A DNA stretch of 64,000 nt from Gloeomargaritales cyanobacterium VI4D9 (GTDB taxonomy: Bacteria; Cyanobacteriota; Cyanobacteriia; Gloeomargaritales; Gloeomargaritaceae): assembly GCA_927797885.1 (NCBI GenBank), contig OV696605.1, positions 843,157 to 907,156 of the forward strand. The letters are read 5' to 3'. Below, piece by piece: positions 28,934 through 38,562 of the stretch (position 1 is the stretch's first letter; each line of letters starts with the position of its first letter). A model generated the notes under the pieces. It saw only the letters and a list, made by a program, of their open reading frames with translations. It made no database searches and was not told the DNA's origin. The position numbers and the translations under genes are program-made.

Positions 28934-29359
28934 ATGGCCAAAAAAGTCACGGCGATTGTCAAGCTGGCTCTACCGGCGGGAAAAGCCAACCCTGCGCCCC
29001 CGGTCGGCCCTGCCCTAGGGCAACATGGGGTGAATATCATGATGTTCTGCAAGGAGTACAATGCCAAAACCGCCGATAAGGCAGGCATGATCATTCCGGC
29101 GGAAATCACCATTTTTGAGGACCGCAGTTTTACGTTTGTCCTGAAAACCCCCCCAGCTTCGGTGCTGTTGGCGAAGGCGGCAGGGGTGGCCAAGGGTTCC
29201 GGTGATCCGAAGGGCAAAAAAGTGGGTCAGGTCACCCGGGCCCAGTTGCGGGAAATCGCCCAGACCAAACTCCCCGACCTGAATACGGAGAACGTGGAAG
29301 CGGCCATGAAGACCATCGCTGGCACCGCTCGGCAGATGGGGATCACGATTGTGGATTGA
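28934..29359 (+). CDS. rplK: 50S ribosomal protein L11
   Basis: L11 forms the GTPase-associated centre with 23S rRNA and the L10-L12 stalk. It starts [42 protein letters not shown], the hallmark of L11, and ends with [12 protein letters not shown]. It has 141 residues, the standard length. It belongs to the secE-nusG-rplK-rplA-rplJ-rplL cluster. Confidence 0.98.
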   Translation: MAKKVTAIVKLALPAGKANPAPPVGPALGQHGVNIMMFCKEYNAKTADKAGMIIPAEITIFEDRSFTFVLKTPPASVLLAKAAGVAKGSGDPKGKKVGQVTRAQLREIAQTKLPDLNTENVEAAMKTIAGTARQMGITIVD

Positions 29360-29447
29360 CAGGATTCTTATGCCGTTGTAAGATGAAAGACTGCATTTAT
29401 TTTGGGGGAGAAGGATTCCCTTCGTTTGCACCCCGGAGGTTAGGTTG

Positions 29448-30158
29448 ATGAAAAAACAGTCGAAGCGGTTGCGGGCTTTGCTGGCCAAGGTGGAGCCCCG
29501 GGCCTACGAACCCGAGGAGGCGATTGCCCTACTCAAGGAAACGGCCACGGCTAAATTTCCTGAGAGTGTGGAAGCCCATGTGCGGTTGGGGATTGACCCC
29601 AAATTCAACGACCAACAACTGCGGGCAACGGTGAGCTTGCCCAAGGGGACGGGGCAGACGGTGCGGGTGGCGGTGATCGCCCGGGGGGAGAAGGTGGCGG
29701 AAGCCCAGGCGGCGGGGGCGGATGTGTATGGTTCCGAGGAACTGATCGAGGAGATTGCCGGGGGGCGGTTGGATTTTGATAAGCTGATTGCCACGCCGGA
29801 CATCATGCCCAAGGTGGCGAAACTGGGGAAGCTGTTGGGGCCGAAGGGGTTGATGCCTTCTCCCAAGGGGGGAACGGTGACCTTTGATTTAGGCTCCGCC
29901 ATCGCCGAATTTAAGGGTGGGAAGCTGGAGTACCGGGCTGACCGTTCCGGCATTGTCCATCTTTTGTTTGGCAAGGCGACGTTTCCCGCCCATGACCTGT
30001 TGGTGAATCTGAAGGCGGTGCAGGAGTCCATTGACCGCAACCGTCCCTCGGGAGCTAAGGGTCGCTACTGGCGCAGTTTGTTTGTCGCTGCTACCATGGG
30101 GCCGAGTATCCAGGTGGATTTCAACATCCTGCGGGAGATGAAGGTGGCGGAAGCGTAA
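29448..30158 (+). CDS. rplA: 50S ribosomal protein L1
   Basis: L1 builds the mobile stalk beside the E site and in many bacteria represses its own mRNA. Motifs are [29 protein letters not shown] and [15 protein letters not shown]. The ATG at 29448 follows GGAGGTTAGGTTG; an in-frame TTG directly before it is ignored. The 236-residue length is normal. The 88-base gap after rplK could carry an L1-binding leader, but I saw no clear structure. Confidence 0.97.
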   Translation: MKKQSKRLRALLAKVEPRAYEPEEAIALLKETATAKFPESVEAHVRLGIDPKFNDQQLRATVSLPKGTGQTVRVAVIARGEKVAEAQAAGADVYGSEELIEEIAGGRLDFDKLIATPDIMPKVAKLGKLLGPKGLMPSPKGGTVTFDLGSAIAEFKGGKLEYRADRSGIVHLLFGKATFPAHDLLVNLKAVQESIDRNRPSGAKGRYWRSLFVAATMGPSIQVDFNILREMKVAEA

Positions 30159-30353
30159 GGATTTCAGCATTACTATCGTGAGTTAGGAGTTTGCCTATTG
30201 ACCAATCCCCCAAGTGAATCTTTGACCGCAGACCGCAGGGGCATGATGCGTCAATGCGTAAAATTTCCTGCCGAGGTCAACAGTGGTTCCGCCCGTTGGG
30301 GGATGGAAGGCTGTGGCTCGGCGCATGACCGGGTTTTTTGTTGGGAGTTATCT
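30159..30353 (+). promoter_or_regulatory. rplJ leader, probable L10-type autoregulatory RNA
   Basis: These 195 bases separate rplA from rplJ. At 30270-30322 a long hairpin can form: GCCGAG pairs with CTCGGC, then after an internal loop (GTCA) ACAG pairs with CTGT, and GGTTCC with GGAAGG partly. Bacterial rplJ-rplL mRNAs commonly carry a structured leader bound by L10(L12)4; position and shape fit this. The assignment rests on context and visible pairing only. Confidence 0.5.
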
Positions 30354-30923
30354 ATGGGACGCAGTTTAGCGAATAAAGAGGCGATTGTCGCCGAACTGAA
30401 GCAAACCCTGGGGCAAACCCAGATGACTTTGGTGATTGATTACCAGGGGTTGACGGTGGCGGAAATGACCGATCTACGGCGGCGGTTGCGCCCCACGGGG
30501 ACGGTCTGCAAAGTCACCAAAAATACCCTGATGGGGATAGCGATTCGGGATAATCCCACCTGGCAACCGATGGAGAGTTTTCTCCGGGGGACGACGGCGT
30601 TTTTGTTGGTACAGGATGACCTGCCCGGGGCGGTGAAAGCCTACCAGGAGTTCCAAAAAGCCACCAAAAAAACCGAATTGCGGGGCGGGGTGATGGAGGG
30701 GCAAGCCCTGGATGAAAAGGGTATCAAGGCTGTCCTGGAGCTACCCCCCAAAGAGGTGTTGATGGCCAAGGTGGCGGGGATGTTGAAAACCCTGCCCACC
30801 CAGTTGGCAACGGCGCTCCATGCGGTGCCCACCCAACTGGCGACGGGGATCAACGAGGTGCCTGCTTCCCTGGGGCGGGCGATTCAGGCGGTAGCCCAAC
30901 GGGAGGATGCCGCCGCTTCCTAG
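30354..30923 (+). CDS. rplJ: 50S ribosomal protein L10
   Basis: L10 anchors L7/L12 dimers to the ribosome. It begins MGRSLANKEAIVAELKQTL and contains YQGLTVAEMTDLRRRLR and VTKNTLMGIAI, all typical. Two near-repeats (LPTQLATALHAVPTQLATGINEVPASLG) form the helix that binds L12 dimers. The ATG at 30354 has GGGAG upstream; the longer frame from 30198 covers the leader and is rejected. It has 189 residues. Confidence 0.97.
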   Translation: MGRSLANKEAIVAELKQTLGQTQMTLVIDYQGLTVAEMTDLRRRLRPTGTVCKVTKNTLMGIAIRDNPTWQPMESFLRGTTAFLLVQDDLPGAVKAYQEFQKATKKTELRGGVMEGQALDEKGIKAVLELPPKEVLMAKVAGMLKTLPTQLATALHAVPTQLATGINEVPASLGRAIQAVAQREDAAAS

Positions 30924-30977
30924 GGGGTGTTGTTTGGTCAGTTGTTGAATCACGTTACTTAATCAGGAGAATCAACC

Positions 30978-31391
30978 ATGTCTGCAAAAACCGATGCGAT
31001 TTTGGAGGAATTGAAAAGCCTTACCCTCTTGGAGGCGGCCGAGTTGGTCAAACAGATCGAGGAGGCCTTTGGGGTGAGTGCGGCGGCCCCCGCTGGGGGG
31101 ATGATGATGGCGGCTCCCGTGGCGGTGGCGGGGGCTGGGGCGGCTCCGGCGGCGGCGGCGGAACCCGTGGAGGAACAGACCGAGTTCAGCGTGGTTTTGG
31201 AAGCGGTACCTGCTGATAAGAAAATTGCCATCCTGAAGGTGGTGCGGGAACTGACCGGGCTGGGGCTGAAGGAAGCCAAGGAATTGGTGGAAGCGGCACC
31301 CAAGGCGGTCAAAGAGGGGATTCCCAAGGACGAGGCGGAAAAAGTCAAGGCCAAATTGGTCGAAGCGGGTGCTACAGTGGCGGTGAAGTAA
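30978..31391 (+). CDS. rplL: 50S ribosomal protein L7/L12
   Basis: The stalk protein recruits translational GTPases. Its N-terminal dimerisation helices ([22 protein letters not shown]) are joined by an Ala/Gly-rich hinge ([12 protein letters not shown]) to the C-terminal domain [37 protein letters not shown]. It has 137 residues, slightly longer than E. coli. AGGAG precedes the ATG. It is the last ribosomal gene of the cluster. Confidence 0.98.
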   Translation: MSAKTDAILEELKSLTLLEAAELVKQIEEAFGVSAAAPAGGMMMAAPVAVAGAGAAPAAAAEPVEEQTEFSVVLEAVPADKKIAILKVVRELTGLGLKEAKELVEAAPKAVKEGIPKDEAEKVKAKLVEAGATVAVK

Positions 31392-31403
31392 CCCCCTGCG
31401 CCC

Positions 31404-32687
31404 ATGTCCCCCCGTACTCGCATTTTGCTCACCCGTCACGGCGAAAGCACCTTCAATGTCCAATCCCGGGTGCAGGGTCGTTCGGATGGGGCATCCTTAA
31501 CCGAGCGGGGGCGGCAGATGGCGGTGGCGACCGGACAACTTCTTCAGGGGGTGGGCGTGGATCACATCTATGTCAGCCCCCTGCGCCGTGCCCTGGAAAC
31601 CGCCCAGTTGTTGCATTTAACCGGGGTGCCCATCACCCCCTCCCCCCATCTACTGGAAATAGACTTGCCGGAGTGGGAGGGGTTGACCCATGAGCAGGTA
31701 CGCACCCAGTTTCCCCAGGATTACCAGTGCTGGCGACAGGTGCCGGAACAGTTTGTGATGGCGGGGCGGTATCCGGTGCTGGAGTTATCGGCGCAGGCGG
31801 AGCAGTTTTGGCAGGAGGTTCTCCCTAGGCATCCCGGCGAAACCATCCTAGTCGTAGGGCACGCCACGATCAACCGGATGTTACTGGTGCGGTTATTGGG
31901 CTTGAAACTAGCCCATTATTTCCGTCTGCAACAGAGCAATTGTGGCTTGACGGTGCTGAATTGGGAACCGGAACGGGTGCAATTAGAAGCCCTGAATCTG
32001 GTTTTTCACACCGGCAACCTATTCCCCAAAACCAAAGGGAATACCCGAATTTATCTTGTCCGGCATGGGGAAACGGATTGGAATCGCCAGGGGCAATTTC
32101 AAGGGCAGAGGGATATTCCTTTGAATGCACAGGGGAAATGGCAAGCCCAACAAACCCAAAAATTACTATCTCAAGTCAACCTGGATTTTGCCATCAGTAG
32201 CCCTTTGAGCCGCTCCCGAGAAACCGCAGAAATCATATTAGCCTCCCATCTAGAAGTGAACCTTAACCTCATTCCCGACCTGCAAGAAATTAGCCACGGG
32301 GACTGGGAAGGGAAATTTCATCGGAAAGTTGAAGCCGAATTTCCGGGGATGTTGGATACTTGGAATCAGCATCCCGAACAGGTGCAAATGCCAGGGGGAG
32401 AAAACCTCAACCAAGTGTGGGAACGGGCGGGACAGGTCTGGCAAAAAATTATTACTCAATACGAGGGTCAGCAGGGAATTGTGGTCGCCCATGATGCGAT
32501 CAATAAAGCGATTTTGTGCCAGCTATTTCATTTGGAACCGGCGCATTTTTGGTTGTTCAAACAGGGCAATGGTGCGATTAGTGTAATTGACTACCCTGAA
32601 GGAGCCGGGGGGGCACCGGTTTTACAAACGTTGAATTTGACCCGCACGGATGGGTTGTGGGATCAAACCGTAGCCGGGGCACTTTAA
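31404..32687 (+). CDS. Two-domain histidine phosphatase (phosphoglycerate mutase superfamily)
   Basis: Two complete histidine phosphatase domains lie in tandem in 427 residues. The first has LLTRHGEST near the N-terminus and VVGHATINRMLL; the second has YLVRHGETDWNRQGQFQGQ near residue 215 and IVVAHDAINKAIL. Each keeps the catalytic RHG and second His. Such fused proteins occur in cyanobacteria; single relatives there include phosphoserine phosphatase and carbohydrate phosphatases, so the substrate is open. It begins 12 bases after rplL and may be expressed with the ribosomal genes. Confidence 0.9.
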   Translation: MSPRTRILLTRHGESTFNVQSRVQGRSDGASLTERGRQMAVATGQLLQGVGVDHIYVSPLRRALETAQLLHLTGVPITPSPHLLEIDLPEWEGLTHEQVRTQFPQDYQCWRQVPEQFVMAGRYPVLELSAQAEQFWQEVLPRHPGETILVVGHATINRMLLVRLLGLKLAHYFRLQQSNCGLTVLNWEPERVQLEALNLVFHTGNLFPKTKGNTRIYLVRHGETDWNRQGQFQGQRDIPLNAQGKWQAQQTQKLLSQVNLDFAISSPLSRSRETAEIILASHLEVNLNLIPDLQEISHGDWEGKFHRKVEAEFPGMLDTWNQHPEQVQMPGGENLNQVWERAGQVWQKIITQYEGQQGIVVAHDAINKAILCQLFHLEPAHFWLFKQGNGAISVIDYPEGAGGAPVLQTLNLTRTDGLWDQTVAGAL

Positions 32688-32697
32688 TTTTTTGGGG

Positions 32698-34050
32698 TTA
32701 CGGGTCTGGTTTTGGGGCTAATTTTTGTTCCAAATCCTGACGGCATTGGATTTCCATTTGTAACCGTGCCTGGGTTTCCTGCAACTGCTGGCGCAGGGAT
32801 AGCACCTCCCGGCAGATGCGCCCTTGGTGGAGGCGGGTTTCCAAGCGGGCGACCAGTTCCAGCACCTTGAAGGGACGGGGCAGATAGTCCACCGCCCCTA
32901 CACTCAAGGCTTTCACGACCGCCCAGGGTGCCGCCTCGTCACCGAGCAGTACCACCGGCATCCCCTGGAGGGCGGGGTGTCCCTGGCATCGTTGGCAAAA
33001 TTCATACCCATCCATCCCCGGCAGGGCGGCTGACACCAGGAACAAATCCGGGGGCTGGGCTTGGGCGGACTCCAGAGCCAGTAAGCCATGCACCGCTGAG
33101 CGCACGGTAAACCCCTGCTCCGTCAAGGTTAAACTCAGCCACCGCAGGCGTTCCGGTTGGTCATCCACGAGTAAAATATCGCCCTGGCGGGAATTCCTGG
33201 AGGACTGGGGCAAAAGCAGGGTTTCTGGGGGTTCATAGAGGTGTTTTTCCACCGTGGCTAAATCGGCTAAAACGGCGGCGGCACGGTCGTAGCGATCCCA
33301 GTAATAGCGGCGGGTCATGCGGCACAGCACGGCGGTCAAAGCCGGGTCAAAGTCCGGCACCTGCCAGAGCAATTCCCCCTGGTCATCCTCAGGAATCTGC
33401 AAAGGACTCAGCCCAGTTGCCGCTTGAATTGCCACCACCCCCAGGGCGTACAGGTCACTGCCGGGGCGGGGACGACCTTCCACCTGCTCCAGGGGGGCAT
33501 AGCCGGTGGTGCCCAACCCCAAGGTGGGTTGCCCGCTGGGAGTATCCCCGGTGGCAATGCGTTTGACCGCCCCAAAATCCAGCAGAACGATTTTTTGGTC
33601 ACTGTAACGGCGGATCAGATTGCTGGGTTTAATGTCCCGGTGGATCACCTTTTGGCTGTGAACGAAGGTGAGAATGGTCAGGACATCCTTGAGGAAATTC
33701 ACCACCTGGGTTTCATTCCACACCGGCGGTTCCGCCAGTTCCTGCTCCAGGGGAGTTCCCTCAATATATTCCTGCACCAGGAAAAATTCTTCCCCCTCCT
33801 CAAAATAAGCCAACAGCCGGGGAATTTGGTCGTGTTCCCCCAGGCGTTCTAAAATCTCCCCTTCCTGGCGAAAGAGTTGGCGCACCAGGGCGAAATGTTC
33901 CGGGTCGTCGGCTCGATGCACCAGGTGTTTCGCCACACAGGGGGGTTGCCCCGGCCGGCGGGTATCCCGGGCGAGGTAGGTGCGGCTGAAGCCCCCCGAC
34001 CCTAACTGTTGATGGATTTGATAACGGTTATCCAAAATTTGACCCAGCAT
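32698..34050 (-). CDS. Ser/Thr protein kinase with C-terminal receiver-like domain
   Basis: An N-terminal Hanks-type kinase has the Gly loop LGSGGFSRTYLARD, an HRDIKPSN catalytic loop and an LLDFGAVKR metal site. From about residue 295 a CheY-like domain begins (DILLVDDQPERLRWL). The acidic pair and the distal lysine (PRPFK) are present, but the phospho-acceptor position reads FLVSAALPGMDG, i.e. Ser instead of Asp, so conventional phosphorelay input is unlikely. A coiled-coil tail (VLSLRQQLQETQARLQMEIQ) follows. The ATG at 34050 (MLGQILDNRYQI) is the natural kinase start. It has about 450 residues. Confidence 0.9.
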   Translation of the reverse strand: MLGQILDNRYQIHQQLGSGGFSRTYLARDTRRPGQPPCVAKHLVHRADDPEHFALVRQLFRQEGEILERLGEHDQIPRLLAYFEEGEEFFLVQEYIEGTPLEQELAEPPVWNETQVVNFLKDVLTILTFVHSQKVIHRDIKPSNLIRRYSDQKIVLLDFGAVKRIATGDTPSGQPTLGLGTTGYAPLEQVEGRPRPGSDLYALGVVAIQAATGLSPLQIPEDDQGELLWQVPDFDPALTAVLCRMTRRYYWDRYDRAAAVLADLATVEKHLYEPPETLLLPQSSRNSRQGDILLVDDQPERLRWLSLTLTEQGFTVRSAVHGLLALESAQAQPPDLFLVSAALPGMDGYEFCQRCQGHPALQGMPVVLLGDEAAPWAVVKALSVGAVDYLPRPFKVLELVARLETRLHQGRICREVLSLRQQLQETQARLQMEIQCRQDLEQKLAPKPDP

Positions 34051-34111
34051 AGTTGCCGTGCGGAGTGCCGTGTTCCCATAGTATAGTGGGGGCAAACGTG
34101 TAGGAATGCCT

Positions 34112-35443
34112 ATGGCCGCCGAACAGGTTTGGGAGCAACCCGAATTTTACGACCCCTCCCCCCAGGATTTTAACGCCTACGGGCAAGGACGGCGCCGCAA
34201 AGCCGCAGTGGTACTGTCCCTGCTCTGGGGGGGCACCCTGGCACTGCATTGGGTTTCCTGGGGGACGTGGGTGGTGTGGGCGTTGACCACCGTGGTGGGC
34301 TGGCAGGTACTGCGTTTACTCTGGGGGAAAGCCATCCCGGAAACGCCCCCCGCCCTGACGGGAGAAACCCCGCTTCCCTCCGTGACCCTGCTGGTGGCGG
34401 CCAAAAACGAAGAAGCGGTGATTGAACGGCTGGTACGCTCCCTGTGTCAACTGGATTACCCCTGCTATGACCTGTGGGTGATTGACGATGCCAGTACGGA
34501 TGCCACCGGGCAAATTTTGGATCAACTCCGCCCCCATTATCCCCAACTGCGGGTGCTCCACCGGCCCGCCGGGGCAGGGGGGGGCAAATCCGGTGCCCTG
34601 AATGAGGGACTGCGCCTCAGCCAAGGGGAGATTGTGGGGGTTTTTGATGCGGATGCCCAGGTGTCCCCGGACCTATTGCACTGGATTGTCCCCCTGTTTG
34701 ACCAACCCCAGGTGGGAGCCGTCCAGGTACGCAAGGCCATTGCCCCCGGCTCTCGTAACTGGTGGTTAGCCGGGCAACGGGTGGAAATGATCCTGGATGC
34801 CTTTTTGCAACAGCAACGCCGCCGTCTGGGGGGGATCGCCGAACTGCGGGGAAATGGGCAATTTGTCCGCCGCACCGCCCTGAACCGGGTGGGGGGCTGG
34901 AATGAGGCCACCCTCACCGACGACCTGGATTTAACCTTTCGCCTGCACTTGGATGCCTGGGATATTGAATTTCTCTTTACCCCCAGCGTCATGGAAGAGG
35001 GGGTGACCAATTTCCGGGCTCTGTGGCACCAGCGCAACCGTTGGGCAGAAGGGGGCTATCAACGGTATTTGGACTATTGGCGACCCTGGCTGTTCTGGCC
35101 CTGGGGGGCTTGGAAACGCTTTGATACGGGCGTCACCTGCGTCAGCCAATACCTGCTCCCGGCGGCCAGCATTCCCGATAGTCTGTGGGCTCTCTGGGGC
35201 AAACACCCGCCCTTGCTCTGGCCCTTGACCAGCGTGATGTTGCTCTTGTTCTGCGGTTCCACCTGGCGGGGGCTGTCCCGGCTGGAATCCCGCTCCCCTT
35301 GGCAACTCCTGGGGGCTTCCCTGCGTGCCATGCTCTACATGACCCATTGGTTGCCCGTGATGGCGGCCATGATGGTGCGGGTGGCTGTGCGGCCAAAACG
35401 GTTAAAATGGGTAAAAACGGTTCACGTCACTTCAGGGGAATAG
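34112..35443 (+). CDS. Membrane glycosyltransferase family 2, MGlcDG-synthase-like
   Basis: The processive-type GT2 protein has hydrophobic segments at the N-terminus ([19 protein letters not shown]) and C-terminus, and the D,D,D,QxxRW motifs: [30 protein letters not shown] and QRNRWAEGG. In cyanobacteria this architecture is that of monoglucosyldiacylglycerol synthase, the first step to galactolipids of thylakoids. Assignment by motif order only; cellulose- or other polysaccharide synthases share the motifs. ATG 34112 is preferred for its spacing to TAGGA; ATG 34106 is possible. It ends 2 bases before ycf3. Confidence 0.82.
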   Translation: MAAEQVWEQPEFYDPSPQDFNAYGQGRRRKAAVVLSLLWGGTLALHWVSWGTWVVWALTTVVGWQVLRLLWGKAIPETPPALTGETPLPSVTLLVAAKNEEAVIERLVRSLCQLDYPCYDLWVIDDASTDATGQILDQLRPHYPQLRVLHRPAGAGGGKSGALNEGLRLSQGEIVGVFDADAQVSPDLLHWIVPLFDQPQVGAVQVRKAIAPGSRNWWLAGQRVEMILDAFLQQQRRRLGGIAELRGNGQFVRRTALNRVGGWNEATLTDDLDLTFRLHLDAWDIEFLFTPSVMEEGVTNFRALWHQRNRWAEGGYQRYLDYWRPWLFWPWGAWKRFDTGVTCVSQYLLPAASIPDSLWALWGKHPPLLWPLTSVMLLLFCGSTWRGLSRLESRSPWQLLGASLRAMLYMTHWLPVMAAMMVRVAVRPKRLKWVKTVHVTSGE

Positions 35444-35445
35444 CC

Positions 35446-35967
35446 ATGCCCCGCTCCCAGCGCAACGACAATTTCATTGACAAAACCTTTACGGTTCTGG
35501 CGGATATTTTGCTGAAGGTACTGCCCGCCACCCCCAAACAAAAAGCGGCCTTCGTTTACTACCGGGATGGCATGAACGCCCAGGCGGAAGGGGAATACGC
35601 CGAGGCTCTGCAAAACTACGAAGAAGCCCTGGCCCTAGAGGATGACACCTACGACCGGAGCTTTATTTTGTACAACATTGCCCTGATTCATACCAGCAAC
35701 GGGGAGCATGAGAAAGCCCTGGATTACTATCACCAAGCCCTGGACTTGAACCCCCGGATGCCCCAGGCGCTGAATAATGTGGCGGTGATTTACCATTACC
35801 AGGCGGAGCAGGCCAAGGCCGCCAATGATTTGGAACGGGCGGAGCAATTGTTCGACCAAGCCGCCCAGTATTGGCAACAGGCGATTCGCCTCGCCCCCAA
35901 CAACTACATTGAAGCCCAGAACTGGCTGAAAACCACCGGGCGTGCCACAATTGATATTCTGATTTAA
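35446..35967 (+). CDS. ycf3: Photosystem I assembly protein Ycf3
   Basis: Ycf3 is a TPR protein needed to assemble photosystem I on thylakoids. The 173-residue length equals the family standard, and the sequence begins [27 protein letters not shown] and carries three TPR units ([60 protein letters not shown]). It starts two bases after the glycosyltransferase stop, so both may share a transcript. It is direct evidence for an oxygenic phototroph. Confidence 0.97.
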   Translation: MPRSQRNDNFIDKTFTVLADILLKVLPATPKQKAAFVYYRDGMNAQAEGEYAEALQNYEEALALEDDTYDRSFILYNIALIHTSNGEHEKALDYYHQALDLNPRMPQALNNVAVIYHYQAEQAKAANDLERAEQLFDQAAQYWQQAIRLAPNNYIEAQNWLKTTGRATIDILI

Positions 35968-36412
35968 GCACTCAAGAACACACCCCTAAAAATTGGCTCT
36001 TGGGGCGCAATCCTGTCTCTAGCTCTGGATTCCATGGGTATAACAATCGCAATTGTGAGCAAAATCCTAGGCTCAGGGAATTAAAGGTCGCAGGGCGTAG
36101 CCCCGTTCTGGTTCTTCTAGCTTGCGTGGTGTAGCCATATAACCCTGTTATTCGCATCCATCGTCTGAGATTTCTACTATTCGAGCGAGATAACGTTCTA
36201 CTCGTACAAACTGAGGGGGATACTCCTTTGACTTGAATCATAAATTGCGCTTATTTCTAAGCTCAGAAATTACGAACAAATCCCCCTTCCCAAATCCTCG
36301 GTCACCTTTTAGGATGAAAGGTGGTAAACGCACTCTGCGTTTTTTAGTTCATTTTCCTAAATCTACGCCCACTTTTTTTGCAATTTCGTCTGAGATTGTG
36401 TAGGAGGTCTTT
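35968..36412. other. Intergenic region upstream of nrtA
   Basis: No gene is convincing in this 445-base gap. A degenerate family A core (AAAGGTCGCAGGGCGTAGCCCCG) lies at 36063-36120. A CACCTTT/AAAGGTG palindrome lies at 36303-36323. I searched for the NtcA consensus GTA-N8-TAC upstream of nrtA and found no good match. Confidence 0.5.
36327..36345 (+). terminator. Terminator-like hairpin in the nrtA leader
   Basis: AACGCA and TGCGTT form a 6-bp stem with a 3-base loop, followed by a T run, about 70 bases before nrtA. It could end transcripts from upstream or attenuate nrtA. Confidence 0.35.
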
Positions 36413-37705
36413 GTGTCTCACGGTTCTTTCAAACGTCGCCAATTTTTGATGGCCGCTGGTACTGCCGCCGGGGCGGTGCTGTTGGATCAGGCGGTTGGCT
36501 ATGCCCAACAACCCGGCAAGCCGGAGGTTACCAAAGTCCGCTTGGGCTACCTTCCCATTGTGGAATCGGCACCCTTGATCATCGCCCAGGAAAAGGGCTT
36601 TTTCGCCAAATACGGCATGACCGGGGTGGAGGTGATCAAACAGGCCAACTGGGCTTCCGCCCGGGACAATGTGGTGATCGGCAGTGCCGGAGGCGGGATT
36701 GATGGCGGTCAGTGGCAGATGCCCATGCCCCACCTGATTACCGAAGGGGTGATCACCAACGGGCGCAAGGTGCCCATGTATGTGCTGGCGATGCTCAATA
36801 CCCAGGGGAATGGCATTGCGGTTTCCAAGGTACTGCGGGGACAGGGACTGCATCTGCGGATGAAAGACCCGAATGTGATCAAAAATTTCAGCCGGACCAA
36901 TGGCCGGAAATTCAAAGTAGCCTACACCTTCCCCGGCGGTAATCAGGAACTCTGGATTCGCTACTGGCTGGCGGCCAATGGCATTGACCCGGATAAGGAG
37001 GTGGAACTGCTCACCATTCCCCCGGCGGAAACGGTGCAGGGGATGAAAACCGGTACGGTGGATGCCTTTAGCACGGGCGACCCCTGGCCCTATCGCATCG
37101 TGGAGGATGATGCCGGTTTCCTGGGGGCGTTGACGGCGCAGATGTGGCGGTTTCACCCGGAAGAGTATCTCGCTATTCGGGCAGACTGGGTGGACAAAAA
37201 CCCCAATGCCACCATTGCGCTCCTGCGGGGTTTGTTTGATGCCCAACAATGGTGCGACCAACAGGGCAATCGGCAGGAGATGACCAAACTCCTGGCGGGA
37301 CGGAATTTCTTCAATGTAAAGGAAGACATTCTAATTGATCCCTTCCGGGGGCAGTACACCATGGGGGATGGTCAGCGCAACATCAGTGACTTCACGATGG
37401 GGCCGATGTACTGGCAAACCAGCCGGGGCAATGTGTCCTATCCCTACAAGAGCCATGACCTGTGGTTTTTGGTGGAAACCATGCGCTGGGGTCTGCACCG
37501 GGGCTTTATCAAGAGCGTGGATCAAGCCCGGGCGTTGGTCAACCGGGTGAATCGGGAGGACATCTGGAAGCGGGCGGCGCAAGCATCGGGGATCAAACCC
37601 CCCACCAGTACCTCCCGGGGCGTGGAAACCATGTTTGATGGGGTGAAATTTGACCCGGCCAATCCCCAAGCCTATCTCCAACAACTTAAGATCAAGCGCG
37701 TTTAG
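36413..37705 (+). CDS. nrtA: Nitrate/nitrite ABC transporter substrate-binding protein NrtA
   Basis: NrtA captures nitrate and nitrite in the periplasm and passes them to the NrtB channel. It has 430 residues and a GTG start preceded by TAGGAGG. The start looks like a Tat signal ([19 protein letters not shown]), but unlike well-known cyanobacterial NrtA it has no lipobox cysteine. [11 protein letters not shown] and [12 protein letters not shown] resemble nitrate binders rather than the bicarbonate binder CmpA, which has GEPWN at this position. It leads an nrtABCD operon. Nitrate rather than bicarbonate is inferred from remembered family sequences. Confidence 0.88.
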   Translation: MSHGSFKRRQFLMAAGTAAGAVLLDQAVGYAQQPGKPEVTKVRLGYLPIVESAPLIIAQEKGFFAKYGMTGVEVIKQANWASARDNVVIGSAGGGIDGGQWQMPMPHLITEGVITNGRKVPMYVLAMLNTQGNGIAVSKVLRGQGLHLRMKDPNVIKNFSRTNGRKFKVAYTFPGGNQELWIRYWLAANGIDPDKEVELLTIPPAETVQGMKTGTVDAFSTGDPWPYRIVEDDAGFLGALTAQMWRFHPEEYLAIRADWVDKNPNATIALLRGLFDAQQWCDQQGNRQEMTKLLAGRNFFNVKEDILIDPFRGQYTMGDGQRNISDFTMGPMYWQTSRGNVSYPYKSHDLWFLVETMRWGLHRGFIKSVDQARALVNRVNREDIWKRAAQASGIKPPTSTSRGVETMFDGVKFDPANPQAYLQQLKIKRV

Positions 37706-37720
37706 AGGAGTCTCAGAGTC

Positions 37721-38548
37721 ATGGTTGCCCAAAGCCAACGTTTATCCCCCCCGCCGTTCCAACGATGGTGGCAAACCTACGGGCCGCAGGTGTTGCCCCC
37801 GCTGATTGGCATTGCGGCGTTCCTCGCCCTGTGGCAGGGGGTTTCCAGTTCAGGGCTAACCCGTTTACCGGCGCCCAGTACGCTGTTCACCGATGAGGAT
37901 ACCCGCACATTGTTGCTGAATCCCTTTTTTGATAAGGGTGGGTTGGATAAGGGGTTGTTTTGGCAAACCTTAGCCAGTCTGACCCGGGTAGCTAAGGGGT
38001 ATCTGGCGGCGGCGGTGGTGGGCATCAGTTTGGGTATTTTGGTGGGGGTAAATCGCATCATCAATCGTGCCCTCGACCCCATCTTTCAATTCCTACGGAT
38101 GATTGCGCCGTTGGCTTGGGTGCCCATTACCTTGATCGCTTTGCCGAATGTGCAAATGGCCGCCACGTTTGTGATTTTTATTACCTCGGTGTGGCCGATT
38201 TTGATCAATACCACGGTGGGGGTGCAACAGATTCCCCAGGATTACAAGAATGTGGCGTTGGTGTTGCAAATTTCCCCCCGGAAATACTTTTTCAAGATTT
38301 TGCTTCCGGCGGCACTGCCTTATATTTTCACCGGACTGCGGATTGCGATTGGGCTGGCGTGGTTGGCGATTATTGCCGCTGAAATTGTCATGTCGGGGGT
38401 GGTGGGGATCGGGTTTTTTATCTGGGATGCCTACCAGCAAAATTATGTGAGTGAGGTGATTCTCGCCGTGATTTACATCGGGGCGGTGGGGTTGATCCTG
38501 GACCGCTTGGTGGCTTGGGTGCAACGGCTCATCGTTCCCGAACAGTAA
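37721..38548 (+). CDS. nrtB: Nitrate ABC transporter permease NrtB
   Basis: This is the membrane-spanning channel subunit, 275 residues with about six hydrophobic segments. The cytoplasmic loop ALVLQISPRKYFFKILLPAALPYIFTGLRIAIGLAWL is the EAA-type loop that contacts the ATPases. The ATG follows GGAG. It lies 15 bases after nrtA and 14 before nrtC. Homologues in cmp and ssu systems look similar; operon context decides. Confidence 0.92.
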   Translation: MVAQSQRLSPPPFQRWWQTYGPQVLPPLIGIAAFLALWQGVSSSGLTRLPAPSTLFTDEDTRTLLLNPFFDKGGLDKGLFWQTLASLTRVAKGYLAAAVVGISLGILVGVNRIINRALDPIFQFLRMIAPLAWVPITLIALPNVQMAATFVIFITSVWPILINTTVGVQQIPQDYKNVALVLQISPRKYFFKILLPAALPYIFTGLRIAIGLAWLAIIAAEIVMSGVVGIGFFIWDAYQQNYVSEVILAVIYIGAVGLILDRLVAWVQRLIVPEQ

Positions 38549-38562
38549 CAGGAGGAGGCGTT

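Noticed and set aside
35972-36241. 89-codon minus-strand open frame upstream of nrtA
   Set aside because: It is Arg/Thr/Leu-rich without domain character and includes a family A repeat core, so it is an accidental frame.
36241-36412. NtcA binding site expected upstream of nrtA
   Set aside because: No GTA-N8-TAC match was found by reading both strands. Control by NtcA is likely from family knowledge but not visible.
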